A program made the translations under genes and the position numbers. The notes below the pieces were generated by a model that was given only the letters and a program-made list of their open reading frames with translations, had not been told where the DNA came from and did no database searches. A DNA stretch of 64,000 bases, from contig NC_089394.1 in assembly GCF_003171515.1 (NCBI RefSeq), forward strand, positions 2,666,001-2,730,000, read 5' to 3'. Below, piece after piece: positions 47,164 through 59,147 of this stretch. Position 1 is the first letter of the stretch, and the number at the start of each line of letters is the position of its first letter. The DNA comes from Pyrenophora tritici-repentis. Lineage: Eukaryota; Ascomycota; Dothideomycetes; Pleosporales; Pleosporaceae.

Positions 47164-48904
47164 ATGACTACCATTTTCGCGCGCTCTCCGCTCCAATCGC
47201 TTCCTATGGCCACAAACCGACCAACGACGCGACGCAGGAGCGCAAAACAAGCCTTCGAGGACGATGATGCGCCCGCGTTGAAGCGACCGAAAACAGAAGT
47301 GAATGGAACAGTTAAGAGGACGGCTGCTGCGACAAAGAAGGCTACCAAAGCTGCTGCATACGACGAGGACGATGATGGCTTCCAATTCTCGCGTCGCACT
47401 TCACGAAGGACTACAAAGGCAAATACAGCGCCAGCCCCAGAACCCATACCTGAGGAGAAACCAGCGAAACCCGTACGAGCTCTGGAGACGCAACAGGCCA
47501 AAACCACATCGCGACAGAAGAAGAAGTCAATTGCTGCGATTGACCCAGAAACTTCAGACTCGAGCAAGCGAAGGAGATCAGCGCGTATCTCTGGCGACAG
47601 GGAACAATTGGAAGTGCGTCCAAAGGTCCCGCATCCTCCACCAGCGAAGCCACGCACGAAGAAGGTCGCGCCGGTAGAAAAGGAAAAGAAGAAGCAAACT
47701 ACACCGGCTCCCGAACCTCAGCCAGAACCAAAGGGCGCGTATGCAGCTGTGCAAACACCAACAACAGGCGCGAGGAAGCGCGACCCGAACGCGCAAAGAA
47801 TCATGCTCCCTTTTGCCGACACACCTGTCATTACACGGAACAAGGAAATGCGGAAGGGCAACAAGGATGGGCCGAGGAGGAGCAGCACAGGCTTGCGGGG
47901 AAGACGGGCAAGCTCGCTGATTGATAGCGGTCAGTCCAATGGTTAGTTTAGAGTGAATAAGCGTTGTCTGACGCGTTTGAGGGGTTACCATGAACTAACA
48001 TCTTGCAGCACTACCACATTCTGAGGTCGAAGCCCACGATTTCTACAAGTACATCGAGCAAAGTTTACCCGAGCCACGGCGGATGAAGCAATTATTGACA
48101 TGGTGTGGAACGAGAGCGCTGCCGGCGAAGCCATCGGGCGACGTTAAGAATGCGAATGCAATCATGGCTGCGCGAGCGATACAACAAGAGCTCATTGATG
48201 AGTTTGCAAGCAGGCCTGAACTTTCAGACTGGTTCAGTAGGGTACGTCTGACAAACGAGCAAAGCGGTATGACTGGAAACTGATGACCACCCAGGAAGAA
48301 CCACCAGCATCCCCTGTAGTAAAGAAGCCCAACCCCCCAAAACGAGAAGAATAAAGCCACACTACAGGAGTTAGAAGAGGAAGTCAAACGGTACGTCTTC
48401 CCTCCTTTCCACACGCAACGCATTACTGACACGAAAACAGTTTAGAAGAAGAAAAAGCAGCCTGGGAAACCATCGCCTCAACCTCAAAACCCACCCCTGC
48501 ACCCTCGATCCCTCCGGACTCCACACCACCCCCCCCTCTCCGCCATCGACGCCTCCCTCCTCGACCCATCCCAAGCCGCCATCCTCTCCGCCCTCCAACA
48601 AGAACCACAACCGCCTTCCTCAACCTTCAATTTCAGCTTCACATCCCCCGCATCCCTACAATCCCACCTCGACTCCCTCGCCAATTCCCTCGAACCACAC
48701 ATCGATGTCTTTGCAGACGGGCTCCATAAGATTGAGCAGTATCGTAATACGGCTGAGCGCGTCGCGGATCGTGTTCTTGCGACGGCAGCGAGGAGGCTGG
48801 AGGAAAGAGATCGCGAGGCCAAGGAAAGGGTGGGGACGGTGGGCGTTGGTGTGGGCGATGTGCTAAGAGGGTTGGCGGGCGTGCTGGGGGAGGGTGCGGG
48901 GTGA
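47164..48904 (+). CDS. DSN1: kinetochore MIS12-complex subunit Dsn1/Mis13; frame broken twice at C runs
   Basis: Four exons: 47164-47941, 48009-48241, 48295-48390 and 48441-48904. The N-terminus is basic and disordered (TRRRSAKQ, many Lys/Pro). Then RRSSTGLRGRRASSLIDSG, a conserved phosphorylatable RRxS block of Dsn1 (Aurora B/Ipl1 sites in relatives), leads into LPHSEVEAHDFYKYIEQSLPEPRRMKQLL. Next come WCGTRAL and a helical region with ELEEEVKR|LEEEKAAWETIA (coiled coil, across a splice). It links inner kinetochore to Ndc80/Knl1. Two runs carry one C too many: 48333-48338 (C6) and 48529-48536 (C8). With C5 and C7 the exons total 1569 nt (522 residues) ending in a helix with ADRVLATAARRLEERD. 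An alternative start is the ATG at 47206. Essential in other fungi, so the breaks are probably errors. Confidence 0.85.
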
Positions 48905-49497
48905 GAATGATAGTACGGTCGTTGCCTTTTTTGATCAAGATGAAGATTTATAACACCGAGGCCGTGTTTGGTTCATCTGCGATTTTTTTCTGTTTTTCTG
49001 TTTTTCAACGGGCACACTTGTGAGGCTCGTGGCTCGTATATGAAAGAATGATCATATGTGGCGTTTTTTGGTCTTTCTTCTCTTTTGTAGCTTTTTTTTT
49101 GCTATATAGGGTAGGTGGGGTTTCTTCCCCTCGTTCAGAGAGGTATGCTGGGTTCAAGTCTGTATAACCATATTGAGACGCATTTTTGGCATGGTGTTGT
49201 CAGCGGGCGGACATGGCATTGGATTAGAATGGACTCTGGGGTTGGGAATGACCCCGTTTCAACTAGGGTTTAAAAGGACCCTAAGACTTGCCAATTTGGC
49301 TAGGGAAATTTTGGATATGTAGATATACGTACCTGAAATTATCGTACACATATCTCCCTGCTTCGCATTCGCGTCAGAAGTGGTTGTAACGACCATCGTG
49401 TTCCTGTAGAAATCCGCGAGAATGCAGCATCACCCTCTCATACTCTCCTCGTTCTCTATCACACCCCCTTCCTCCTCTCTAGTACACCGCACCCCCA
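48905..49497. other. convergent intergenic stretch between DSN1 and the OB-fold gene
   Basis: Shared 3' flank of two convergent genes, with T-rich tracts (48985-49010, 49080-49100) that could serve 3'-end formation. Nothing coding was seen. Confidence 0.5.
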
Positions 49498-51102
49498 TTA
49501 ACTCCCAACACACCAAACAGCCAACCTCCCAATATCCCCCTCCAGCCTCAGCGCAAACCCCATCGTGACACGCAGAAAAAGCAGCCTCTGCTCCAGATAC
49601 CTCAGTACCTCTACATCAGTCTCCGCGAGTTGCAGGGGCGTGCGACCTAGCAGCTGATTCCACGCAGCGTCTGAGAGGATGAGTTTGCCAGGGCTGATTT
49701 GGCCTGTTTCGTCGAGGAGGGGGCCGAGCTGTAGGAGTCGACATTAGGAGGGAAGACAGAAGGGGAAGGGAACTTACGATTCTAGGATTAACTCTTAGAT
49801 GGACTGGTTTGTCACATTGTCTACATTGCACAGATGTGCTATTTGCGAAGATGGGGATTCCGCAGCATTCGTTGCTCATGAGCATGTTGCGTTTTGACGG
49901 CGTGACGATGTTGAGTTCGGTGATTATGACGCTTAAGTAGCCGACTATCGTGTCTGTGGAACCCTTGTTTGAAAGGGCGCGAGCGGTGGAGTCTACATTG
50001 GCCAGTGTATATAGGGCCTTCACTGTTGCGTGCCCGTATTCCTGGACTTCTGCGGTGGTGAGTGGGAAAGGGGGGTTTACGTGCTCCTTTTTGGTCAATC
50101 GCTGGGCGAGTGCCCTCAATCGATGTGCATCACCCATGTTTGGGTCGACATCGACACGAGAATTACCGCTGACTGTCAATTTGGCAATCTTCTCGATGCG
50201 CCAGCCGGGGTTCGAGATGAGGAGGACTGTTTTGGAGGGGGTGAAGAGGGAGGCGGAGTCGCACATGGAAGAGTAGAGGGTGAGGAGGCCGTCGGAAGTG
50301 TCGTCAAAGATGCCGAGGGAGATGAGTTCGGACGTTGTGCCGTTGCGGTTCATGTCTGTCGTGGTACGTTAATGCCGAGATGTGGTGGGAAACGGAGACT
50401 GGAGTGACACACATTTCTTCCTCGCACCAATGCTCTTGACGCAGACGAGTAGTTTCGGCTCCTCGACATCATACCCACCATCAGTGAAGCTCTTCAGCGT
50501 CATTAAACCCGGCAACACTCTCGATTCGCTCACACCATACGGTCGCTTGAACCTTGTCCCATCATCGCTGTTCTCGTGAACCATGAAATGGCAGTTTCTC
50601 TCGCCCTCGGGGAACATGGTTGTGAAAAGCGGTGCAGTATTTGGGGCGAGTGAGTTGTGTTCCGAGGAATTCGAAATGTGCACTGTCCAAAGGCTCACTA
50701 GCTGGCCCAGTTTGAGCCTGTACTGTGTATTCGCATACCAAAGACGAACAGTGAGTACGCCAGTGTCGTCTGATACCATTATTCTAATGCATCCTTGAGC
50801 TGCCTTGTGCGACTTGCTGGGTTTGGCTTGGTCGTTGAAATACACTATCCGGCCCATGAGAGTGAGATGACGCGGACCGGGTTCGAGTGTGCCTATGCCG
50901 GCTTCCTCATAGTCGAGTGTCGGCTTTTCTATGTTAGTAATTGACTGACTACCGACGTCTTGGCGCAGTGACGTACTGTCCATGCACTTGCTGCAGTCGC
51001 TCTTTTGGTGGAAAGAGCCGACTGCATCTCCTCGGGGGTGAACCCATCACCATTCTTTCTCGGCAAAGAGAAGTAGGACTGTATTGAGGATGACGCTGGC
51101 AT
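49498..51102 (-). CDS. OB-fold nucleic-acid-binding protein (RPA1-like)
   Basis: Four exons: 50977-51102, 50413-50923, 49778-50355 and 49498-49728; 481 residues. Residues 43-130 form a first OB-like domain (HLTLMGRIVYF...GCIRIMVSDDTGVLTVRLWYAN). A second half carries LISLGIFDDTSDGLLTLYSSMCDSAS, a typical OB strand-turn pattern, and a zinc-ribbon-like set of Cys (NECCGIPIFAN...QCRQC). After the last intron LRVNPRI joins LGPLLDETGQISPGKLILSDAAW, then a long helix. The layout of OB fold plus Cys cluster followed by a dimer-type helix recalls the large subunit of replication protein A and meiosis-specific OB proteins (MEIOB). Whether it acts in meiosis, repair or telomeres cannot be told. The intron 1 acceptor (AAAAG) is chosen because it alone keeps phase. 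Confidence 0.7.
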
Positions 51103-51520
51103 TCTGAAGGCAGGCTAGTGTCAATGAAATGGGGAAGAGTTCGATGCTGATTTTTGAAGTAGGGTTTCAGTTGCTCAGAAGGCAGGCGCGTTCAAGGCGA
51201 AATTCCGCACCTCGTGATTCAGCACTTACGTTCACCACAGAGATGCATACATACATTAGAAGATCATACAAAGCTGCTCTTATCCACGATTTGAGCAATC
51301 AAGGACATAATTAGACTTCGTCGGTTATGTGCAAAAGAGATTCACGTGACGGGAAAACAGAAGGTGAGTATATGTAAGTGTCCGTTATGGATTTTGTATT
51401 GCTTCAAAGAGAGTATAGAGTTGGTCAAATCAGATCATAGCCACATGAGCTTTGATGAAGCTGCAAGTCGCATGCGTGCGGTTAAGTTACCAGACACAAA
51501 TCGCCAATCTCCCCTACCCT
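51103..51520. other. intergenic between OB-fold gene and INO1
   Basis: 0.4 kb. Promoter of the OB-fold gene and 3' flank of INO1 (both minus strand). Nothing else was recognised. Confidence 0.5.
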
Positions 51521-53179
51521 CTAGATGAGCTTGTGCTCAAGGGTCATGTCGTTCTCCGGCTCAAGTCCGACACAGGCACGGAAGATGTTGGTGAGAGCAG
51601 CTCGCTGTTTGGCGAGAGCATTGACGACAGGAGTGCCCGGAGGGGTGAGAGGAGCCTTGAGCATGTAGCTGAGGACACTGAGGACGCTGTGGAAGTTGTT
51701 GAACTTGGCATCGCTACCCTCAGCACTGTGAGCCTTCCACTGAACACGAGTCATCATCTCAGCCACAAGGACCAAATCAATGATCAAAGGAGAGGCCAGA
51801 AGGGAGTCCTCGCAGACATTGAACAAGCTAATGGTCTGATGACCGTCGAGGAAGATCTCAGCATAGTACTCGTCCAGAGCACGCTTGTCATCTCCGACAG
51901 CAGGCATGTACTTGATGACGACACAGTGGTCGGGGTGTTCACCCTCCTTATACAAGACATTGTTTGCAGCGACCATGTCGTCGACAACATTGGACTTGGA
52001 AATCTCCTTGGAACGGAACTGCTTCTGAGAGCTGAGGTTCATGCCATCGTTGTTGCCCAGGTGGTTGTACGAGGCAATCGAGGTAAGCTTGATACCTGCG
52101 CTAATCATAAAGTCGACCAGAGCAGACTTCATCTTGGTCTGTCCAGACTTGAAGTCATCACCACCAATGAAGGCATTGTGCTTCTCGGCGAGCTGGATAG
52201 CACCAGGAACGAAGGTGTTCTGAGGAGAGCCGTTGATGAAGGGGACGCCCTCGAGAATCGAAGCGACGGCAAAGACAGTGGAGGGAGCGACCTCTTCGTG
52301 GCCAGCCTCAATAGACTTCAGCAGGTTGTCCGCAGTGTCATTGACGCCCTCAAGAATCTCGCTGTAACGCTCAGTGTTGGCAGTCCACTGTACGATCACC
52401 TTGTCAAGGTTGTTAGCAGTCTTGAAGTCACTGTGAACTGTTAGCAGGAATAATGGTGATTGGCATACCAGGACTTACCGAATGTCCTTGCGGATCTGCT
52501 CAACATGGGCCATGGAAGCCTTGGTGCCCTCAAGGACGTTGTCGGCACGCTCCTCCTGGTTGGCAGCAATGAAGTCCGGGTAGTAAATGCTAGGGAGGGG
52601 CTTCATGGCGCCCATCTCCTTACGAACAAGCGTCTTCAAAGAGGGGGACAAGACCTTGGCACGGTCCATGGCGTCCGCAAGGTTCATGCCGCTGATGTCC
52701 CAACCACCGACGACAAGATCATTGGGGTGGACCATAGGCAGCAGGTCATGGAAAGGGATGAAGATTTCCTGGCCAGTCTTGCTGTCGACACCGAGCTTGG
52801 TGGTAGAGCCCATGATGACGGAACCGTAGTAGTTGGCGGCGCGCTTTCCCTCCTTGGTCTCCCAGACAAGGTTCCGCTTGTTAGCAATGATACCGGCGGT
52901 GACAGTGGTTCCATTGTTGCCGCCCCAGCCAACCAGCATGACACCAGTCTTGGGGATCTTGCGGTCCACATTGAAGTCGTAGAGAGTTTCCTTGGGCACG
53001 GCGACATATTTACCGTCTGCGTTTTTGGTAACGTCGGTGGTACGGTAAGTGTACTTTGACTTGATCGTGTCCTCGGTGTACTCTACATTAGGAGAATTGA
53101 CGACAAAGAGATCCTTGGGAGCTGTCTTCACATCGAACCCATTCGCGTGGCCGACGCTGTCTTCTGCGTGTGGCGCCAT
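51521..53179 (-). CDS. INO1: inositol-3-phosphate synthase
   Basis: Two exons, 52479-53179 and 51521-52430; 536 residues, the normal length. It converts glucose 6-phosphate to 1D-myo-inositol 3-phosphate with NAD+ in the cytosol, the first step of inositol and phosphatidylinositol synthesis. Seen: Rossmann loop G84-[22 protein letters not shown], and [11 protein letters not shown]. Also present are the [11 protein letters not shown] catalytic-site loop and [11 protein letters not shown], all family signatures. A 53-nt intron lies in the 5' UTR (53286-53338). A minus-strand TATA-like element (about 53497-53508) sits some 320 bp upstream of the ATG. No perfect yeast-type inositol-response element was noticed in the near upstream DNA. 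The antisense frame at 51452-52444 is a shadow of this coding sequence. Confidence 0.97.
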
Positions 53180-55525
53180 GATGATGATTTAAGTTTTTGT
53201 TAATTGGTGAACTTAGTTGCGGAAGTCTAAGTCCGACGCTGCCCCAGAGGGAGAAGTGCGTCGGCCGGCAAATGGGTTGTGGATCCTATAGAGTGTAAGT
53301 CGAAAAGTCACAATAATGTCATGGAGGGGTACACATACGAGCTGAGGAGATTGGAAAACGTCTTGACAGCTGGGCAATGGCCCGGGGAAATTTAGGTGTA
53401 GTTGATGAGAGGTAAGAGGTAACAAGCTTTCAGTTAACTGGTGATTGCTATCGGAGACGTTGTGGTGGTGGAGTGAGCAAAGCTGGGGATGGGAAGTGAT
53501 ATAAATGCCTCTCGCCTCGCTGCTGACTTATCAATATATCCGCGCACAAGCGCTCCGAGTCGAGCCGGGGAAGCGTTGGCGTTCACCCACCGCTTTTTTA
53601 CCCTTACGTATCTAGGTATGCTATCCACTTTTCGTCCCAAGGACGCGCGCCGTAGGCCCTTCGATAGCTGGAGAAGCCAATCGCCGCGTAGCAAACATAT
53701 TTTCCGATAGTCGCCAATGTGCGCTACCACGCATAGCACACCGATTGCAGCAACAACATCCGCAGTGGGCAGGTAAGGTGCAAGCGAGCACTCGATGAGC
53801 CTAGAGACACGGGGCATTATAGTGACAGCTGTCATGGCAGTGGCATAGCGAAGTTTTGACTGGAATGGCCGCGTGAAACGATTATGTACATGCAGCTTTA
53901 CCCCACGTCGGCGGATCACGAATATAAGCCTTGGCTTGTGATTGTGGGGTACGACTTTTCAACACCTGGATGCCTTGTCAGCCCAAGGCGATCTCGGCCA
54001 AGTGATCTCACACACAGAAGCATACTAATTTTCTGGTTTCTTGAGCAGTCTGTTTCAAATCGCAGCTATGGCGTCAGTTACGCAGTTGCAAGAGCATCCG
54101 AGACGCCCCTCGTGTCAGGATTGTTTGCGACACCATGCGCAACAGAAAGCGCATTATTAGTGTGTGGTTGAGTGGAGCAGCAGGAACAGTGCTGAGGAGT
54201 GTTGTTTCGTTCAGTCGTTCAGATACTTGCAAAGTCACAACAAAAGAGGCTCTCACATACGCGTTTGTCAGGACACGAACGGACACAGGGTTAGAGACAA
54301 AGAGACGGAAGCGGCCGCATGCATGGCCACAGTTGATCGTCATGGGAACCATGGAGAAGCTCATGCAGGAGGCTATGGCGTCCGAAGTGCGTCGATTGGC
54401 GCCACAGCCATCACGATCTATTGCATTTCGTCTCACGGTCCATCCGCAGAAGAATATTGATGACGAGAAACTCGTGTCGTGTGGACAGGGGCTCACGCTT
54501 TGGTCGGTGGTCGACAATGACTAAACCCATGCAAAGCAGATCGGTCCAGTACCGGTAGAGTACTACCTAGGTTGCCAAGAAAGTCCAGCGAATTAAGCCG
54601 GTCGCTAGGTAATCTGCAAGGCCGCAGAGACAGCCTGTGAACAGAGCCTCAGGCATGCTTGGTTCGTTCCCACGTACGATTCCAGTAGCCGCAATTTGCG
54701 CGACAACGTCCACATGGGACAGACAGCCGGCCTTGGCATCTCCTTCAGTCTTGCGATCAGCAAAACAACTGATAGCCTGGCGGGGGGTGCTAACGACATC
54801 GAGAGGGATGGGTGGGTGGCAGCAATAGAGGTTTTACATTTCCCCCTCCGAGCGAATCGACTGAGGGCGAGGCCGACACGACGCATATCTGCCATGCGCA
54901 CGATGCCGCTCCGTGCACGCGAATTACGTCCAAGCCATCAAATCATAAGAGCCGCCCTGGCCAGCTAACAGAGCGCCACCCATCAGTGAGATCAGCAAAC
55001 ATCAGCGAACACGCGGGTATATAAGAAAGACGGCGATTTGCGCGCCCACATTGGACCGCATACTTTGATTGCCTAGATGTGTTTATTTGCCTGGTCGGCG
55101 CTCGACCTCGTTGTCAGTATTCCGTGATTGCAGCCCTTTTAGCCTGCGATACCCAACATTACGTGTCTGGAGGTGGAGCCAAGCAACCTCTTAAAATGCA
55201 GGACGCAGTGACGCCCTGACGCTAGATATTCCCGTTGCCGTCCCCTGATCCCAGTTCGGAACCTTGCCTGCATGCTGCCCCTGATTCAGCACGACCCTCA
55301 CCGTTTCTGAAGATCAAACAGCCCTGCCCTTGTCCAGCTTTGTATGTCAGCGCCCGCATCCGTCCTCACCAATTGCCCGCAAACCTCATTCTCCTCCATG
55401 TCATCAGCTTTTAATATTGCTGTGATCGATCAACCGCTGGACGTGGACCATTTCAACCCTAACAAAATCAGGCAAGGCCTGCCTCGACTCTTTTCTTCCC
55501 AATCTGCTCTGGGTACACCTCCAAG
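53180..55525. other. divergent intergenic region between INO1 and PXL1 (2.3 kb)
   Basis: Contains the INO1 5' UTR with one intron (53286-53338, GTATGT...CTATAG on the minus strand) and the promoter of the LIM gene, with a TATATAAG at 55018-55025 on the plus strand. Frames such as 54135-54524 have no recognisable domain. Nothing else was recognised. Confidence 0.5.
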
Positions 55526-57770
55526 ATGGATCGCATGAGCACTCTTCCCACAATAAAATGCTCTTCTTGTGCTGCCGATATCGATATCCTTCACTTGGCC
55601 GATCATGTTTGTATTACAGCAGGCCCTTCCAGTGAGTGGAACGCGACTGTGTGATACCTTCCAAAGCTTATAGTGTTTAGCAACTGCTGTTCCAGAGCCC
55701 ATGTCGCCTACCTCGACACTTTCGACAGGCTCACCTTCTTCAATAGTTTCCCCGAAGCTCAACCGCGCCGCCACTTTCCAAGGACCGACATTCAGTAACA
55801 GATCAGCTGGACCAGCACCGACTGGTCGCATGCCTCCTCCTCCCCGGATTGATTCCAATGCAGCGAGTAAGTAGCCAGTAAACGGACACAAGAACCAAAT
55901 GCTGACCTTTCTAGACAGGCCATTCCGTTCATTGGAGCCGTCGCCTATGAGTAGTCAGAGTCCCAGGAGTCGCACGCCTGGCCTAGCACCCCCGAAATCC
56001 CCCTTCAAGATGACGCGCAGTGTGACAACTCCCAATGCTCGGAGTATGGGACCACCATCACCTGGTCTGACCTCGAATTTGGATTCACCCTTTCCTCGAT
56101 TTCCACCCAAGAATGCGCCCAGCAGCCCCAAACCTCAGCCACGGCAACGCCTAGACCCTTATCCACAAGATTACGCCCAGCCCAATGCTCTATTTGCACC
56201 GTTGAGCCCGAGGTTCAACGGCGGAGAAAACATCTCAAAGCGTTTAGAAAACATTGCACCAGGCCCATTTGACCGGAGACCTAGTATGACAAGACAGGTA
56301 ACAGAGGAGAACCACGCGATTGAACATAAGAGAACGCCCACAAATGGCAGCATTGGAAGCGCTAGGAGTGTACCGAGAAGAAATGGCTCTGTGGCATCGA
56401 ATGCGTCGCATAGCTCTGCATACTCGAACCGCAGTATCGGCCTTCCTTCCCGCCCGAAGCCTGGAATGGGGCCAGCTAATGCACAGTCCCCTCTGCCCTC
56501 CACTTCAGAACAAATTGAAGGTATTGACGATTTCTTGGACCGCTTGCAGAGGGAATCTAAGCCTTCTACCACAGCCGATGAGAAGCCAGTACGTCAAAAC
56601 AGTCGGGAGCCGCCGGTACGACCACGAAGACCTTCCACAAAGGATCTCCCGTCTGACATGCATGATCTGGATACCCAAGAATTCATGTCTCTCCCAAACA
56701 CCATGTTCCCTTCACGTGGGTCAAGCCGTAGTGGCTCAGAGAGCGATATGCCAAGAGGTCTTGCACCATCTCACGCTTTACGCCCTGCTCCATTGGGTGC
56801 CTCTGGCCTCAGTGACGTGCCACTGAACGCGCTTCACACGCCTTCGGACTCTGGATTCTCAGATGATTCCTATGGCTCTGGCTTCCGGAGTATAGCCAGT
56901 TCTCGGTCAAGCCCGCCAGAGTCAGAAGCGGCACACTCACGACAGGTTTCCAAGGTCAGCCGCTCAGATTTCGTTGATGAGGAACCCATGGAACCCGTTC
57001 CAAGAAGCGCAAGCCCCGAGTCTTATGCCGAAGGACGACCTGTCCGCGCGCCTAGAAGCTACATGAGATCTGATGGATCAGGACCGGTTCCACGAGCACT
57101 TTCGCCAGGATGGCGCCAGCCCACCTTCCCTCCAGGAGGTTATGCCAAGTACCCAGAATCTCCGCTGGACCCTGCTGTCCAGATGGGTGCGATATCACCT
57201 CGCACGAGGGACATCAGTCCTGCACGGGACCCAGCGGAAGTCAGTGGAAGCGAATCAACCCCCATGGCAACATACGAATCACGCCAAGCCGAAGTGCGTC
57301 GACCAAGCAAGGCAAGCAAGGGCAACTGCCGCGGTTGCTCCGAACCCATTGTCGGAAAGTCTGTCAAGGATTCTTCGGGCCGTCTCACCGGACGCTACCA
57401 TAAGCACTGCTTTGTATGCAGAACCTGCTCGGACCCCTTCCCCACTGCCGAGTTCTATGTCTACGAGAACTCGCCTTACTGTGAACACCACTACCACAAG
57501 CTAAACGGGTCTTTATGCAGCACCTGCAATCATGGTATCGAAGGCCAATACCTCGAAACCGACACCCGTCAAAAGTTCCATCCTAGATGCTTCACCTGCA
57601 CGACGTGCCGTATCGTCCTCCGCGACGGCTATTTTGAAGTCTCCGGTCGAAGATACTGCGAGCGCCACGCACAAAGCGCCGCAGCACCACCAAGAAGTCG
57701 TCTTGGACCCGGAAACTACCAACCCCGAAACCTACAAAAACGCGGAACGAGACTCATGATGATGGCGTGA
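55526..57770 (+). CDS. PXL1: LIM-domain protein, paxillin-like
   Basis: Three exons, 55526-55631, 55696-55866 and 55915-57770; 710 residues. Exon 1 encodes a short zinc-knuckle-like start (KCSSC...ADHVC) seen in fungal paxillin-like proteins. Residues 40-550 are disordered, Ser/Pro/Arg-rich, with repeated SPRSRTP/SRSGSE-type sites. Two LIM zinc fingers fill about residues 564-678: CRGC...HKHC..CRTC...YCEHHY and CSTC...FHPRCFTCTTC...YCERHA. Pxl1-type proteins in yeasts act at sites of polarised growth and the cytokinetic ring, binding Rho regulators and Cdc15; a similar role is inferred here. An alternative start is the second ATG at 55535. The long ORF (from 55899) omits the first two exons. 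Confidence 0.85.
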
Positions 57771-58612
57771 GCTGTCCTAGTTTTTCCCTTGCTTGTACCC
57801 ACTCCCTCCCTGGTTTGCCCTCTTCCTCTTGAAATTTGCTTTGTTACGTCATTTAGCGATCCTGGCCTTGTGTGCACAACTGTACGAACCTTCACCCTCT
57901 TCATTCTTTCTGATACCCGGCCAGTCCGCTCTTGTCTTGGATACGTTCCTGCATTATACCCCTTACTCTATACATTCGCTACTCCTTGTAATCACGTTCG
58001 GTTTACCGAACTAGACGGCTCTTTTGTGGTTGCCATGGGTAGCGTTTGGTATATACGCCCATTCCTTGGCATTTCTTTTTGCTAGTCTCTGTGAGACACC
58101 ATCTTTTTTTGTTGATAACGAGATCCGACTGCACGTGTACATATAGGTAGCAAACGTAATGTTTACTGCTCATCTCTATGGGCTTAGCAATTAATTGGTT
58201 AAATCATTCTAATCGCTTCACTGGTCCTTGCGTGTCATGACGTTGTTGGAACAACTGGACAGATGATTGAAGATGTGGAGATGAGTAATCTCGCGGGTAA
58301 ATGGACTTCAATTCATCGCTATCTCGGCGATCAAATATGCATACTCATCCGCATATCGGGCCCTTTGTCAGCCTTCAGTGTTTGCTAATCACCCATGTTC
58401 CAACAATATCTCTTATCTGCAAACCTCATCTGTAACACACGTATTCTTCACAACGATCGAAGAAGCTACTTGATATGCAATACGAGCAAGAGGTATATAA
58501 GGAGCGGATTCTGGCCCTCCATTCTACATCAACAACATCAACCACGATTACTTGCCCAAAGCTTCCACAACAGCAAAGTATCTACAACAATCTGCAAACA
58601 CCCCTCTACAAA
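57771..58612. other. intergenic between PXL1 and the small proline-rich gene
   Basis: 0.8 kb. PXL1 3' flank and the next gene's promoter. Nothing else was recognised beyond the TATA element listed separately. Confidence 0.5.
58494..58501 (+). promoter_or_regulatory. TATA box of the small proline-rich gene
   Basis: TATATAAG about 119 bp before the ATG at 58613. It supports transcription of this otherwise uncertain gene. Confidence 0.5.
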
Positions 58613-59147
58613 ATGCGTCAATTCTACGAGGATCCCCCGTACACCATCAATATGCTGGACCAGTCTCTAGTAAGTCTACCTTCGCCCAACACGCGTTTTC
58701 ATCTCTCCCCTCGCTACCATATCTCCGACAAGCCTATAGCACTCCACTAACACGACTCCCCTAGTCCCCCCACGCCCAATACCCTCCAACAAGACCCCTA
58801 TCCTCTCTACCAAACCCTTGACTCTGCCGACCCCAAACCAAGCCCAAGCCCACCTCCCCAGCCACCACCTCCATCTCCTAGACGAAATCGTCACAGCACC
58901 ACCTTAAGTGCAACCACTCTACTCCTGAATCTCGCCAGCGGTAACGATTCAAGTGTAAGTACCACCCCATCCCATTACCAGGCACCGCCGGATTGAACCC
59001 GCAAAGCTAATCTTCTCTACTCAGACCCCAAGCCCCAGCCCCCCCACCGGGACCGCCACCACCATCCCCCAAGAGTCATGCTCTTCGACGCTTCCCAGCG
59101 CCGACCTAAGAATTACCAATGCCCATCTAACTACTTACCCGTGGTGA
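58613..59147 (+). CDS. small proline-rich protein of unknown function; frame broken at a C6 run
   Basis: Three exons: 58613-58669, 58765-58954 and 59025-59147, with GTAAGT donors and CTAG/TCAG acceptors. It starts MRQFYEDPPYTINMLDQSL. Exon 2 holds PTPNTLQQDPYPLYQTLDSADP, a Pro/Ser stretch and RRNRHSTTLSATTLLLNLASG. Exon 3 ends NAHLTTYPW. Directly after the acceptor the C-run 58766-58771 has six C; five would join exon 1 to exon 2 in frame and give 122 residues. No domain, signal peptide or membrane helix is recognised. The central STTLSATTLLLNLASG helix could be a short protein-binding motif. Support: splice logic, TATA box, and the run-length pattern shared with known genes in this window. 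It could still be noncoding. Confidence 0.45.

Noticed and set aside
51452..52444. 330-codon plus-strand frame
   Set aside because: Exactly antisense to INO1 exon 2; a codon-bias shadow with no domain.
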